This document shows, piece by piece, positions 45,803 through 55,500 of a stretch of 64,000 bases of DNA (position 1 is its first letter; each line of letters opens with the position of its first letter). The notes under the pieces were generated by a model, which ran no database searches, was not told where the DNA came from, and saw nothing but the letters and a program-made list of their open reading frames with translations. This DNA comes from Sanderia malayensis. Taxonomy: Eukaryota > Cnidaria > Scyphozoa > Semaeostomeae > Pelagiidae. Location of the stretch: positions 1-64,000 of the forward strand of contig RQOL01000749.1 in the NCBI GenBank assembly GCA_013076295.1, read 5' to 3'. A program made the translations under genes and the position numbers.

Positions 45803-46340
45803 TTTCGAAAGTGTTTGAGGTAAATTCTTCTACAATTTCTGCTTGAACTTTAATCATATCACTTAAAAATTTATCCTGATTCCACTCTATTAAATCTCCA
45901 GTTAAATAATAATACAGCAACTTCGCCAACCTTCCATTTCCATCAGGAAAAGGATGAATCCATAATAACAATGCTGTATATTCTATTGGATTATAGTAAT
46001 GCTGCCTCTTTATTAATTGGTTTAATAAAATTTCTATCTGATCAGGTTTACATATTCATTATCTCTGTTTCACTTATGCTGCACATCTTACACTATTTGC
46101 AAATTTACCATGATATTCAGGTAAAATAAATTCATGTGTTTCTTTTACCATGTCAGTGTCGATTGTAAATCGAGTAATGTAATTTCTACCAAGCACAACC
46201 TCTCTTATCGTTCTTAGATATACATAAGCATCCTCTAAATTTGTCATGTTTATACATTCAACTTCACCTTCTGACTTTAAAATAGAATGCAACATCTTTC
46301 TTTCTACTTCATCAACATTAATTCTGTATACTCGATTCAT
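45792..46340 (-). CDS. Fic-domain protein (putative AMP-transferase) carried by the Polinton
   Basis: Fic enzymes attach AMP or related groups to proteins through an HPFx(D/E)GNGR loop. ATG 46340 opens MNRVYRINVDEVERKMLHSI, helical through ILPEYHGKFANSVR. After three stops at about 46076-46045, which are bypassed by reading another frame (two compensating indels), the original frame resumes with PDQIEILLNQLIKRQHYYNP. Then comes the motif LLWIHPFPDGNGRLAKLLYY; the catalytic His codon is 45954-45956. The stop is at 45792. The His, Asp/Gly/Asn and Arg of the loop are all intact. About 183 aa, a compact single-domain size. No inhibitory helix word (S/TxxxE[G/N]) is evident. It lies well inside the Polinton, same strand as the virion genes. 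Confidence 0.75.
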
Positions 46341-46467
46341 TATGAATTATTCTCGAGCTCCTATCTCCCGAACTTCTTATTGGAAATGAGCTTTTGTCTG
46401 AGATTTGTTCATCTATTTCTTTCAATTTTGTTCATTTAAAAATGTTAGGTTCTTACTCTTGCTATTT

Positions 46468-46738
46468 TTATAGATCTAGTCCACTTGGTCTACCTTTCAT
46501 ATGCTTCTTCCGCTTCTTACGCATCCTCCGCTTTCGGCCGCCTTGCATTTTCCTCATAGCTGTGTCTAAACCATATCCAGCTGCAACGATTGCTCCACCT
46601 TTTGCAGCTTTCTTAGCACCTCTCAATGCTATCTTCTAACAGCTTGTTTACTAACTCGTTTTGCTACGCTCTTCCACCCTGTCTTACAGCTTGTTTAATA
46701 GCTTGCCTAGCTGCTACCCTTGCTATTGCTGAACCCAT
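46468..46738 (-). pseudogene. Very basic small Polinton protein
   Basis: Starts MGSAIARVAARQAIKQAVRQ, stops at 46664 in one frame but continues with RVSKQAV and GAKKAAKGGAIVAAGYG and ends MRKMQGGRKRRMRKKRKKHM to a stop at 46468. The alternation of an alanine-rich helix, a short hydrophobic stretch and a cluster of arginines resembles adenovirus-like minor core or membrane-active virion peptides. Function inferred from composition only. Confidence 0.4.
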
Positions 46739-46899
46739 GTTGTTGATTTCCTCTCTCCTCTCCTTTCACGTTTTCGTATTCTATCCCTTTTATACTTTCC
46801 TTCACCCGTCATTAGTTTAGTCGCTTCAACTCCACCATCATCCTTCAACATATCGTCTATCAGCATTGATGCTACAACACTTGCTGCTATACTAGCCAT
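46723..46899 (-). CDS. Small Polinton protein, 58 aa
   Basis: ATG 46899 opens MASIAASVVASMLIDDMLKD and the frame runs through a basic RDRIRKRERRGER word to a TAG at 46723. It overlaps the next small gene by 16 nt. Hydrophobic N-terminus then charged tail; no family recognised. Confidence 0.35.
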   Translation of the reverse strand: MASIAASVVASMLIDDMLKDDGGVEATKLMTGEGKYKRDRIRKRERRGERKSTTWVQQ

Positions 46900-47055
46900 G
46901 ATTATATTATGCTATTAAATTGCAGCGTTCTTCCTTCTTTTATAATCTATTTCTTAAATTCTTCATCTGCATATGCCCACTTATCGCGTTGTTTTTTCGG
47001 TACTCCGGCAGCTCTCCAAAATTCCCTAGGGATGAATTGTAGGGGTTTGGTTTTT

Positions 47056-47223
47056 TCAAACCCTTTTCCATATTGTTGGTTTCAACTCTCGCTGTAATCC
47101 TGGTAGTGGTGTTGCTGCAATAGCTGTTTTCACAACCCAATTTTGTATGTTTTTAAAAAGACCTTTACCCCTAATTCTCTTAGTGAGCCGTTTCTTTCTA
47201 CTCTGTCTCTTGCGCTTACCCAT
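47056..47223 (-). CDS. Small basic Polinton protein, 55 aa
   Basis: ATG 47223 opens MGKRKRQSRKKRLTKRIRGK followed by GLFKNIQNWVVKTAIAATPL, ending at TGA 47056. A basic nuclear-localisation-like head and an amphipathic segment fit small virion proteins of this family; the sequence may continue in another frame to about 46925. Identity not established. Confidence 0.35.
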   Translation of the reverse strand: MGKRKRQSRKKRLTKRIRGKGLFKNIQNWVVKTAIAATPLPGLQRELKPTIWKRV

Positions 47224-47380
47224 CTTTATTTATGAGGTAAATGCATTGTTTTTATAAGAAATTTAAGACGAAAAAGCTGTTTAATGAATGCGTGCATTGC
47301 CCTCCGACATTGTGCCATTTTATTATTGTAATGATGGAGATTTCTTATATAGACCCATGCATACAAATAAAAACACGCAT

Positions 47381-47920
47381 TTACATGAGGATATCATTTT
47401 GTGTAATTTCAACATCTCCCCATTCTCTAAGAACACAATCATATTTAATGTTATAAAGTAAACAATCCACCCATAAACTACTAATGCTGAATTGTTTCTT
47501 TGTGTGATGATAGATAATTTGCTTCTCTATCCAAAGGAGTATCACAGCAAACCTTCCCAAGTTTCCATTTCCATTAGAAAAACTTTCATTGAATAGTGTT
47601 TTCAAGGTATCATTGATCCTGTCTTTCCATTCATCTTCATTCACCGGAGATTCTTCAATCAGCAACCCATCATCAGCATCCTTTGCTTGTGGTAGATTTC
47701 CAAGATTAACGCTTATTCGAGCAAATCCCATAAACTTGTGTAAATTCTTGTATACTTTCCCAAGATATATGCGTCGAACTTGAACCTTTGTATTAATGCC
47801 CATTACATCTCTAAAATGTTCCTTCAAGTAGACTAAGAGCAAATCTTTTTTTGTTCTTTGCAGAAATAATCTAAAGTCATTAATTATAATGTGTGCTAAT
47901 GTTAACAACATCTTTGCCAC
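47381..47920 (-). CDS. Possible Bcl-2-like protein carried by the Polinton
   Basis: Intact 179-aa frame, all-helical by composition. The segment LKTLFNESFSNGNGNLGRFA continuing VILLWIEKQI (about aa 107-136) resembles a BH1 motif (LFxxG-NWGRIVAf), with Trp replaced by Leu. LWVDCLLYNIKYDCVLREWGD (about 149-169) could be the BH2 region (WIxxxGGW). Length is in the Bcl-2 range. There is no clear transmembrane tail and no convincing BH3, so this is a weak assignment; the alternative is an unrelated helical Polinton accessory protein. It is the second gene in from the right terminus, where such elements and related viruses place host-interaction genes. Confidence 0.35.
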   Translation of the reverse strand: MAKMLLTLAHIIINDFRLFLQRTKKDLLLVYLKEHFRDVMGINTKVQVRRIYLGKVYKNLHKFMGFARISVNLGNLPQAKDADDGLLIEESPVNEDEWKDRINDTLKTLFNESFSNGNGNLGRFAVILLWIEKQIIYHHTKKQFSISSLWVDCLLYNIKYDCVLREWGDVEITQNDILM

Positions 47921-48148
47921 TGAGATAATAAGTGAAATCGATCGTTTTTATAGATTACTCGAAATCCGGCGCATGCGCAGTTAAGAGGTCGGTTCTAGCC
48001 CACATTAAGGTATGCCAATTCGAATGAAGATTATGTAATCATTCAAAGAAGGTTCGAGTCATAAAGTGATGCTTGCGCAGTGAGAGGTAGAAGCATATAA
48101 GAATACACACAGTGATATTTTTCTCATTATCATTTTAACATTATTAAA

Positions 48149-48379
48149 TTATTCTTCATCATTAACATCATCATCATCATTATCATTATCATCCTCTTCA
48201 TCATTATCATCACTTAATACATATTTTTTTTGAATAGTTATATCTCTTAATGCGTGGGCGAAAATCTTCATGATCACTTCATCATTTTCTTCAACACCAC
48301 CATCATATGCTTCATCCTCATCATCATCGTCAGGGCATCGATGGTTTATGCCCCAAAACGGCAAAAGTGCCCAACACAC
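48149..48379 (-). CDS. Acidic Polinton terminal-region protein
   Basis: 76 aa: MCWALLPFWGINHRCP, a DDDDEDEAYDGG stretch, the core NDEVIMKIFAHALRDITIQK and a tail almost wholly Asp/Glu/Asn coded by a (TCA)n-like microsatellite. The core is conserved in the left-end copy at 33790-33945, which supports it being a real gene rather than a repeat artefact. Confidence 0.5.
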   Translation of the reverse strand: MCWALLPFWGINHRCPDDDDEDEAYDGGVEENDEVIMKIFAHALRDITIQKKYVLSDDNDEEDDNDNDDDDVNDEE

Positions 48380-48544
48380 CGGACATTCAAATGCAATTAA
48401 TGTCCATTTTCATAATGAATGAATTCATGTTTCTCAACTCTAAAATAAACGAATCATAATCACTATATATGAATTAATTCCAAATAAAGCTGTAAGGATA
48501 AAAAGATTTGAAGCAGAAAAAATGCAACTTACTTTTTGAATGTC

Positions 48545-48775
48545 CGGTGTGTTTGAAAGTCATTCCAGATTCCAGAAGTTTCTGCTTTCTCATGACAGAG
48601 ATTTGCCGCGTACATTCGAATGTCGCATTCGAAAGTTTCTGATTGGTTCTTTGAATTCAATCTCGAGCCGAGAACGTGAATTTTTCAGTTCCTCAATATT
48701 TTTGTGTTTTCTTGCGATTTATTCAACAAATTCTTATCATCTTATAAGTGCATGAAAGATATGAAACAATTCATT
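48545..48775 (-). repeat. Polinton right terminal inverted repeat
   Basis: Reverse complement of copy A. Contains a heat-shock element (48570-48582, TTCcaGAAgtTTC), an inverted CCAAT box (TCTGATTGGTTC, about 48636) and TTCGAA palindromes at about 48617 and 48629. Confidence 0.82.
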
Positions 48776-48779
48776 CAAT

Positions 48780-49045
48780 ATAACCAAGAGATTTTCTTTT
48801 TATTGGCGTAAAAATCTTTTTCATAAACAAAACCGGTTTTTAGTTATTAAGCTTTTTATGGGTTTTTTATCAGCTTTGGCGATGTTTTGCAACTTCAAAC
48901 TAACTTTCCACAACCTGTCGTTTTCGATTATTTTTTTACTGTTGATGCTCTTTTCAATTCTCGAAGATTCACGCGCATGCGTGATCGACACTAAAATAAA
49001 ATAAAAATTCTACTGCGCATGCGTATCCTAGGACGCCTATTTCAT
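48780..49045. other. Spacer right of the Polinton
   Basis: No gene seen. GCGCATGCG words at about 48972 and 49014 flank an AT-rich patch just before the short satellite fragment. Confidence 0.4.
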
Positions 49046-49165
49046 CTCCTACTAAAGGGGCATGAGCGTAAGCGAATGCAGCGCGCGAAGTGCACCAACC
49101 AGATTAAGCTTTTTTTACTTGACGGGCTGAGGCGAACGAGCGAAGCGAGTGATGACCCCTAGTAT
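49046..49165 (+). mobile_element. Solo terminus of the satellite-bearing element
   Basis: One degenerate satellite unit end (GGGGCATGAGCGTAAGCGAA, GCGCGCGAAGTGCACC) followed by the same tail as at 15098-15165: CCAACCAGATTAAGC, TTTACTTGACGGGCTG, GAACGAGCGAAGCGAG, TGATGACCCCTAGT. The two copies break at the same base (CCCCTAG, followed by TA). The shared right end and differing array length indicate a dispersed mobile element. A terminal CTAG followed by T is Helitron-like. Confidence 0.6.
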
Positions 49166-49356
49166 TTTGAATACAATGCACTTGTATTCTGCAAATGACA
49201 CATCCAGGAATTAAATACACGTGGTGCAAGGGGAGGTATTTTTTTGGCCAAAATATGGTAGCTCCACACAAAAAAAACAAAACAGCAACAGTTCTTTAAT
49301 AATGCTGATGGCTGCATTATTTTCTGTGTGGTGCGTGTTGCTCTCTTCAATCTCAC

Positions 49357-51906
49357 CATGGACAAGCCTGATCCTGTGCTTTCAGATATTTGCTTGAAAT
49401 TGACAAGCAGAGACTTCTTGAAAATGAACATCGGGCGAAACGAAAGGCATGGGCTGGCAAGCTTGCTGAGGCAAAGTTCATCTGAAGAGTTTAACGAACT
49501 TTCCCTTAAAATTTGTAAACGATTTGAGGGCTCGAAGTAGACAAGAAAATAGGGCTTTCAATTTCAACTTCTTCAGCAACCAAAACCAACAAAAACAGGT
49601 TAAGTCTTGCATACAAACCACTCGATCATGCTGATGTCGTTGATGTTAGCTGTAGAGGAAGAGGACTTAGCCTCTGGGTATGGTAGCCCTGATAAAAGTT
49701 CTCCCCCATCCCCATTACTAGCAGATTTTGACATGGATGCCGATGATGACAATAATTTTCCACTCTCTATTTCCAAAAACGTGAAGATGAACTTGGAAAA
49801 CACCCGATAAAGTAAGTTATTTATTAGTCACAGATGTGATAATCTTGGTCTTACAATCTTGAGGATGCATAGAATAAGGATATCCATCTCTTAGTGTCCT
49901 TTGTCATTACTTATTATTATCACCATTATCATTATTACACTTCATTCATATTTATTATATTTAACTGGAAAAATTTCTTGAAGCATTGTCTTCATTCATC
50001 TAATGCTTGCTTCTTAGTTTAGCTAATGTAATTAACATAAACCATAATGTGTACATAACATTATTCCATAATGTGTACATAACATATATTAATTAATGCA
50101 AATCTTCTACAGTATAACAACTGTGAAATGTGAAATTGTTATTTGCTATATTTTTGGTTTACAATGAAAATTTCACATAAATAAGAATATTTTTCTTTTT
50201 TTATGTCTTGTCTGTTTTATCATATGAGTGCAATATAATTGTGTGCAACTGGCATAAATTTTCACAAAATTTATTTCTAAAAATAAGAACAAATTATTAT
50301 CTTGATAACATGCTTGAATTTTCCCTCTCTGAGTTTGAAAGAAAAAACATGTATTGGTGGTTTGCTAAGTTCATGTCATGCCATAATGGCCATTTAGACC
50401 CAACCTCAATTTATTAATTTTAGGGATATTTCAAACTAGATCCAGTCATAAATTATGTTTATGAACTTGCACAGAGAGGTGGAATATCACCAGTGAACCA
50501 AGACTATACGTGTTTTTGCTTGCTGGACTTTGATGAAAAACAAGGAAGCTTGAAGGTATGTGGTTCTGTCATTAAATCTTATTGGTTTTTCTGTAGCCAT
50601 TTTCTTCATTGAAAATATAACCTTGCTATAAGTACTTTGCTTTGCAGTGTTTCTGATTTTTTTGATATTCTGAACTATTATATTATTCCATATATTATTT
50701 TATTATATATCATTTTATATTATATTATTCTGACTATTCCGTTTAGAATATAAAATTTAAATAGAAAATCGTCTTAAGATATTACCATAAACAAATTATT
50801 TTCTTAGAATAAAGCAAAACCTCTACAAAAATAAAATAAATGTTAGATGCTTGTTTCACACAGAATTATGGTCAGAGCATTCCAGTGCTGTCAAACTTGT
50901 TGCATGTATGCTTTTTACCACCTGGAACCTGGAATAATAATACACTGTATATAACAAGTGAAAAATTTGGGTAATTGAATTTCTCAATTGAATGAAAAAT
51001 ATATTTGCATTGGATATTTTTTATTTGTGCACAGGAAAGGTCCTACGTATTTGTTATGCGAAAGTCAATAAATTTGAGACCAATGGAACTGGCTGTACGC
51101 TTGCACTTGCACAAGAGGGGATGTAAAGTATCTTGCGACGTTATCTCAAACATTCCATTGTCACGGTTTGGTATGAAACAAAAATAATTTATGAAGTTTT
51201 TCTCATTTACTGTTAGATAATAAAACATTGAAACATTGAAACATTTGGTGAAACATTTGGTGAAACGCTGTGGTACTATATTAAGCTAGGAACCCGATCC
51301 AAGCAACATAATAGAAGAGGTAATTGGCATAATTTAGTCTGGTGTTATCTTGGTTGATGACTGAGCTTATGTCGTGTATATTATCAGAATTTGGGAATGG
51401 ATACAGAAATGATTGTTTTCACATCAAATCGCATTGCAATTGATGCTTAAATTCGATGGCAAGAAAATAATATGACCCCAAATCACACTTCAAAGATAAA
51501 GGTATGTTTTGCCGCATTTACGATATATTTGTCTTCATTTTTCACTTTGCAAATTCCAAAGCCCTCGTGAATGTGTTCTACTACCCTTGCTTGTTTGTAG
51601 TGTGTTTTGTTTCAATTGTTCTTTTCAGTTGAAAAGAACAGTTCAATTATAGTTGCTTATTGTATTGCAAAGATAATTTCGTATAATTTTGTTCATTGTA
51701 AGACGCAATCGGGCATGAACAAAGCTCACATTGACTATTATCGCAAGCGTAAAATAGTATTTTCTATATTGTCTGGTTTCAGGAGGAGAATTCTCCGATT
51801 GCTGTCCTATATTCGGTTTGTTTGGCTCAGATAATGTAGTTGCGGTATTTGATCAAGATAGAGATGAATATGGAGCAATAACTGTTGTAAAGAATCGTTT
51901 TCCTGT
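49357..51906 (+). pseudogene. Upstream exons of the DDE-like gene, cut off by the Academ insertion
   Basis: Probable exons: 49357-49540 (MDKPDPVLSDICLKLTSRDF), 49625-49810 (acidic, VEEEDLASGYGSPDKSSPPS), 50424-50555 (GYFKLDPVINYVYELAQRGG to a donor AAGGTATG), 51035-51187 (ERSYVFVMRKSINLRPMELA) and 51789-51906 (CCPIFGLFGSDNVVAVFDQD). Splice sites flank several of them. The last exon stops at the transposon boundary TGT|TAGTCAGGGC, and coding sequence of the same strand resumes at 59840. Domain identity of this half is not recognised; joining it to the downstream gene is inferred from position and strand. Confidence 0.4.
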
Positions 51907-52514
51907 TAGTCAGGGCGCCAGGGACAAATACATGTGCACACTGGAAATTTTTGCGGGCATTTTGAAAGATGGGCAAAATTAAACACTGATAGCTTAACTT
52001 TAAAAACTTACAGGTTGGACGCTTCCAACGCACTTAAAAACAGCTTTCCAACGACATTGTTTTTGCTATTTGATATGCCTCCAATTCCTAATTCGGCGCC
52101 ATCTTTTCGCTCAGGAAACAATCAAAACTCCAACTGAGGTAGAGTTACATGGTATTTCACAATTGCAAAGTGTTTGCGACGGGTGTAAAATAACAAATTA
52201 TTTCGAACAATAAATTGAAAATATTAAGCATCAAATGTCTTCCAGAAAAATTTATTGATTAAGCTATTAAATTTAACTATTAAAATGTTTTGTGCAATAT
52301 ATTTTGGCTTGGGTAATTTTTCTGGGAAATAAACATTTTTCCATCATCCTGCTTACCCCTGACTCAAACTATAATAAATGATACAAATAATTTGTGAAAC
52401 TGTTTTTCTTTCACCACTGAAATAGATTCTGAATTCGAAATGATAATGAAATAGATAATAATTTAGTCAAAATTACGAACACAATGAAGAATCCAGGGTA
52501 GAATCATTCATCAA

Positions 52515-55500
52515 ATGGTTTTTAAGCTGGTGTTGACCCCACCAAAGCGTCCCAGAAAAGATTTTCCAGAAGAATTAGAAGAGCAGAAAGATGCACCCAC
52601 GTGTGTTATTCATTCGAGCAATTATGATAAGGAAACCACCATTCGAAAATTTACAGAAAACTCGTGGGGACAAGTGAAAGCTGCAAAGTGAGTATTCTTT
52701 CATTTATTAAGTTATCCTAATATATGACAAATTTGAAATAATCTACAAAAATTGATAAATTTCAATTATTTTATTGCATTTATACCTGAAATTCAATAAA
52801 ATAATAATAATATTAATAAAGTAATAATAATAATCTTGAATTAACTTATATATGAATTTATAAGTTTCTGTCCCGGAAGTACCTTCATTTAGTAAAGTTT
52901 TTTGTGTCATTTCAGCAATGTACGACAAAAGGATGATGTTACGCAACTTTTGCTGAACTCTCCAGAACTACCGGGTGACAATTTTGGTTACCATCCCAAA
53001 TGCTACGCCCTCTTCACTCACAAAAAGTCAACAAAATATCAGCAAAATGTGAAAAGACTCTCATCAAGAAAAAAATTTCGTCTCGGTAAGTATACCTTTC
53101 GTCTTAATTGATTTGGTTTTGCGAAATTTCGAAATTTCGGTCAGGTCTGGCCACTTTAATGTTGGTAGTAAATGTATGATAATTGTCAATAATTCTTGCA
53201 ATACAAACAGTTTGATTTGTTGTTTTTAGGAAAAGTACTAGCTGACAAAGAGTGCTGCATATGTGGAAAGCGAAAGACAAAGAAAACAGGCAGTGGTTGG
53301 GAGGTATTAGAAAAATGCGAAACAGAAAGTGGAGCCCAAAGTCTTCAGAAAGCGGCCCTTGAAAGAAATGACAATCCTCATTTGATGGCAGAAATGTCGG
53401 GTATTGATGTTCAAGTCATTGTTGCGAAAGAGTTTTATTACCACCGCTCTTGCAAACGGGATTACACAAGAGTAGAGACAAGATGCAAGAAAGTGCTGGA
53501 TAAAACGCCCTTCGAAAGACTAGTAGAATACATCCAGACGCAAGTTATATCTGGAGGGAAAGTAAAAAGCATGACGGACGTATTAGCTGTATATCAAAGT
53601 TTCACTACTGAACAAGCACCTGATATGAAGACAATGAAATCCTGGTTAAAGGAGCATTTTGAAGAAAAGATTGACTTTTGGAGTCCTCGCTCTGGCTCTG
53701 CATTTATTTTTAGTAAAGAAATTCCTACAGGTCAGGTTATTGAAGTTGGGCAGCGCATGCAAGAGAAAGTTACTGGCGTTAAAAATATGTCCAATGAGGA
53801 AAAGGTTAAAGAAGCTGCTTTTCCCATTAGGCAAGAAATCCTTGCCAGTTCCGATACATTCTCAACCTGGCCTCCGACTGAATATGAGCTATTAAATGTA
53901 AACACTGTGATTCCAAACTTGCTGAATGCGTTTTTAATGGCTTTGCTCAGTAAACGAAAAGAGCTTTCGAAAAGGAAAGAATTAAGAATTTCTTCCATTG
54001 CCCAAGACATCATCTATTCAGTGAAGAACGGAAAGGATCATACAATGAAGCAGGTACTGCTTTCTCTGTGCACAAAAAGAAAAACTGGATCGAAACAGCT
54101 TGTGCGCTGGCTTAATAAATTTGGGCATTCCATCTCCTACGATGAAGTTTCCTACCTGGAAACAAGTCTTGCCAACCAACAGGCAGAGCAACAGATTCAC
54201 AAAAGCTTTGTTCCTGCCATTATTAAACCATCCAGATTCGTGATCTTTGTGTGGACAACAATGATATCAATCCGGAGACATTGACGGGTATAAGCATGCA
54301 CTGTACCAATGGCATCCTCATACAACTAGCTGCAGAATCACATCGCAGCAACGATTGGATCATACACGAAACCCTACGCCCAGCCCCATGTAAGGAAAAG
54401 GTCATTCAAGGCGATGTTCAATGCAATTGATCTGCTGGTATCCAAGAGAAGAGAATGCCTGGATACAATAAACATAGAGCTTCAACCAGCACGCAACAGT
54501 GAAGGTGAACAAGCATCAAAGAATACGGATTTCATGTGGGTTCTGCTAAAACACCAAGCAGCTCGTCGAGGTATTGAATATACAGTTCCGAACTGGACAG
54601 GTTTTAATTGCTTGATTTCACGAGAAAACACTTCCTGGCACCAGATAGCTTACTTACCTGCAATTAATCAATCTCCTACAAAGCTAGAAACCGTGAAAGA
54701 GCTTCTGTTGCAGTAAAAGCTGAAAGCAGAGAAACTTGGGCTGCAGGAAACCGACGTAGTCTTGGATCTGGCTATTTACGCTAAAGCTGTCGAAATTTTA
54801 ATGATGCCCCAACACTAGAATTGCGAAATTTCATCGTTCTACGCATGGCCGCATTCCACACTTCGTGTATCTTTTTGGCAGTAATCAGGAAAAGATTTGG
54901 GGATGCAGGACTACGCAATATCGTCATTGAAGCAAATTTATTAGGTAAGGTNNNNNNNNNNNNNNNNNNNNNNNNNNNNNNNNNNNNNNNNNNNNNNNNN
55001 NNNNNNNNNNNNNNNNNNNNNNNNNNNNNNNNNNNNNNNNNNNNNNNNNNNAGGATCATACAATGAAGCAGGTACTGCTTTCTCTGTGCACAAAAAGAAA
55101 AACTGGATCGAAACAGCTTGTGCGCTGGCTTAATAAATTTGGGCATTCCATCTCCTACGATGAAGTTTCCTACCTGGAAACAAGTCTTGCCAACCAACAG
55201 GCAGAGCAACAGATTCACAAAAGCTTTGTTCCTGCCATTATTAAACCATCCAGATTCGTGATCTTTGTGTGGGACAACAATGATATCAATCCGGAGACAT
55301 TGACGGGTATAAGCATGCACTGTACCAATGGCATCCTCATACAACTAGCTGCAGAATCACATCGCAACAACGATTGGATCATACCACGAAACCCTACGCC
55401 CAGCCCCACTGTAAGGAAAAGGTCATTCAAGGCGATGTTCAATGCAATTGATCTGCTGGTATCCAAGAGAAGAGAATGCCCGGATACAATAAACATAGAG

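Larger units (their letters stand above)
32752..48775. mobile_element. Polinton/Maverick element, about 16 kb, near full length
   Basis: Polintons are virus-like self-replicating transposons. The ends are an inverted repeat (about 32752-32990 and 48545-48775, around 90 percent identical by eye). Inside is a single plus-strand DNA polymerase B gene at the left. A long minus-strand cluster follows: protease, major capsid, basic protein, minor capsid, several unnamed proteins, integrase, packaging ATPase, Fic protein, basic peptides, a possible Bcl-2-like protein and an acidic protein. The gene set and order match the family. Exact outer ends and the expected 6-bp target duplication could not be fixed. 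All core genes carry stops or shifts, and polymerase has lost its motif C, so this is an old, inactive copy. Confidence 0.93.

Noticed and set aside
48149..48379. The acidic frame as mere microsatellite artefact
   Set aside because: Partly repeat-coded, but its non-repetitive core is conserved at 33790-33945, so it was kept as a gene.
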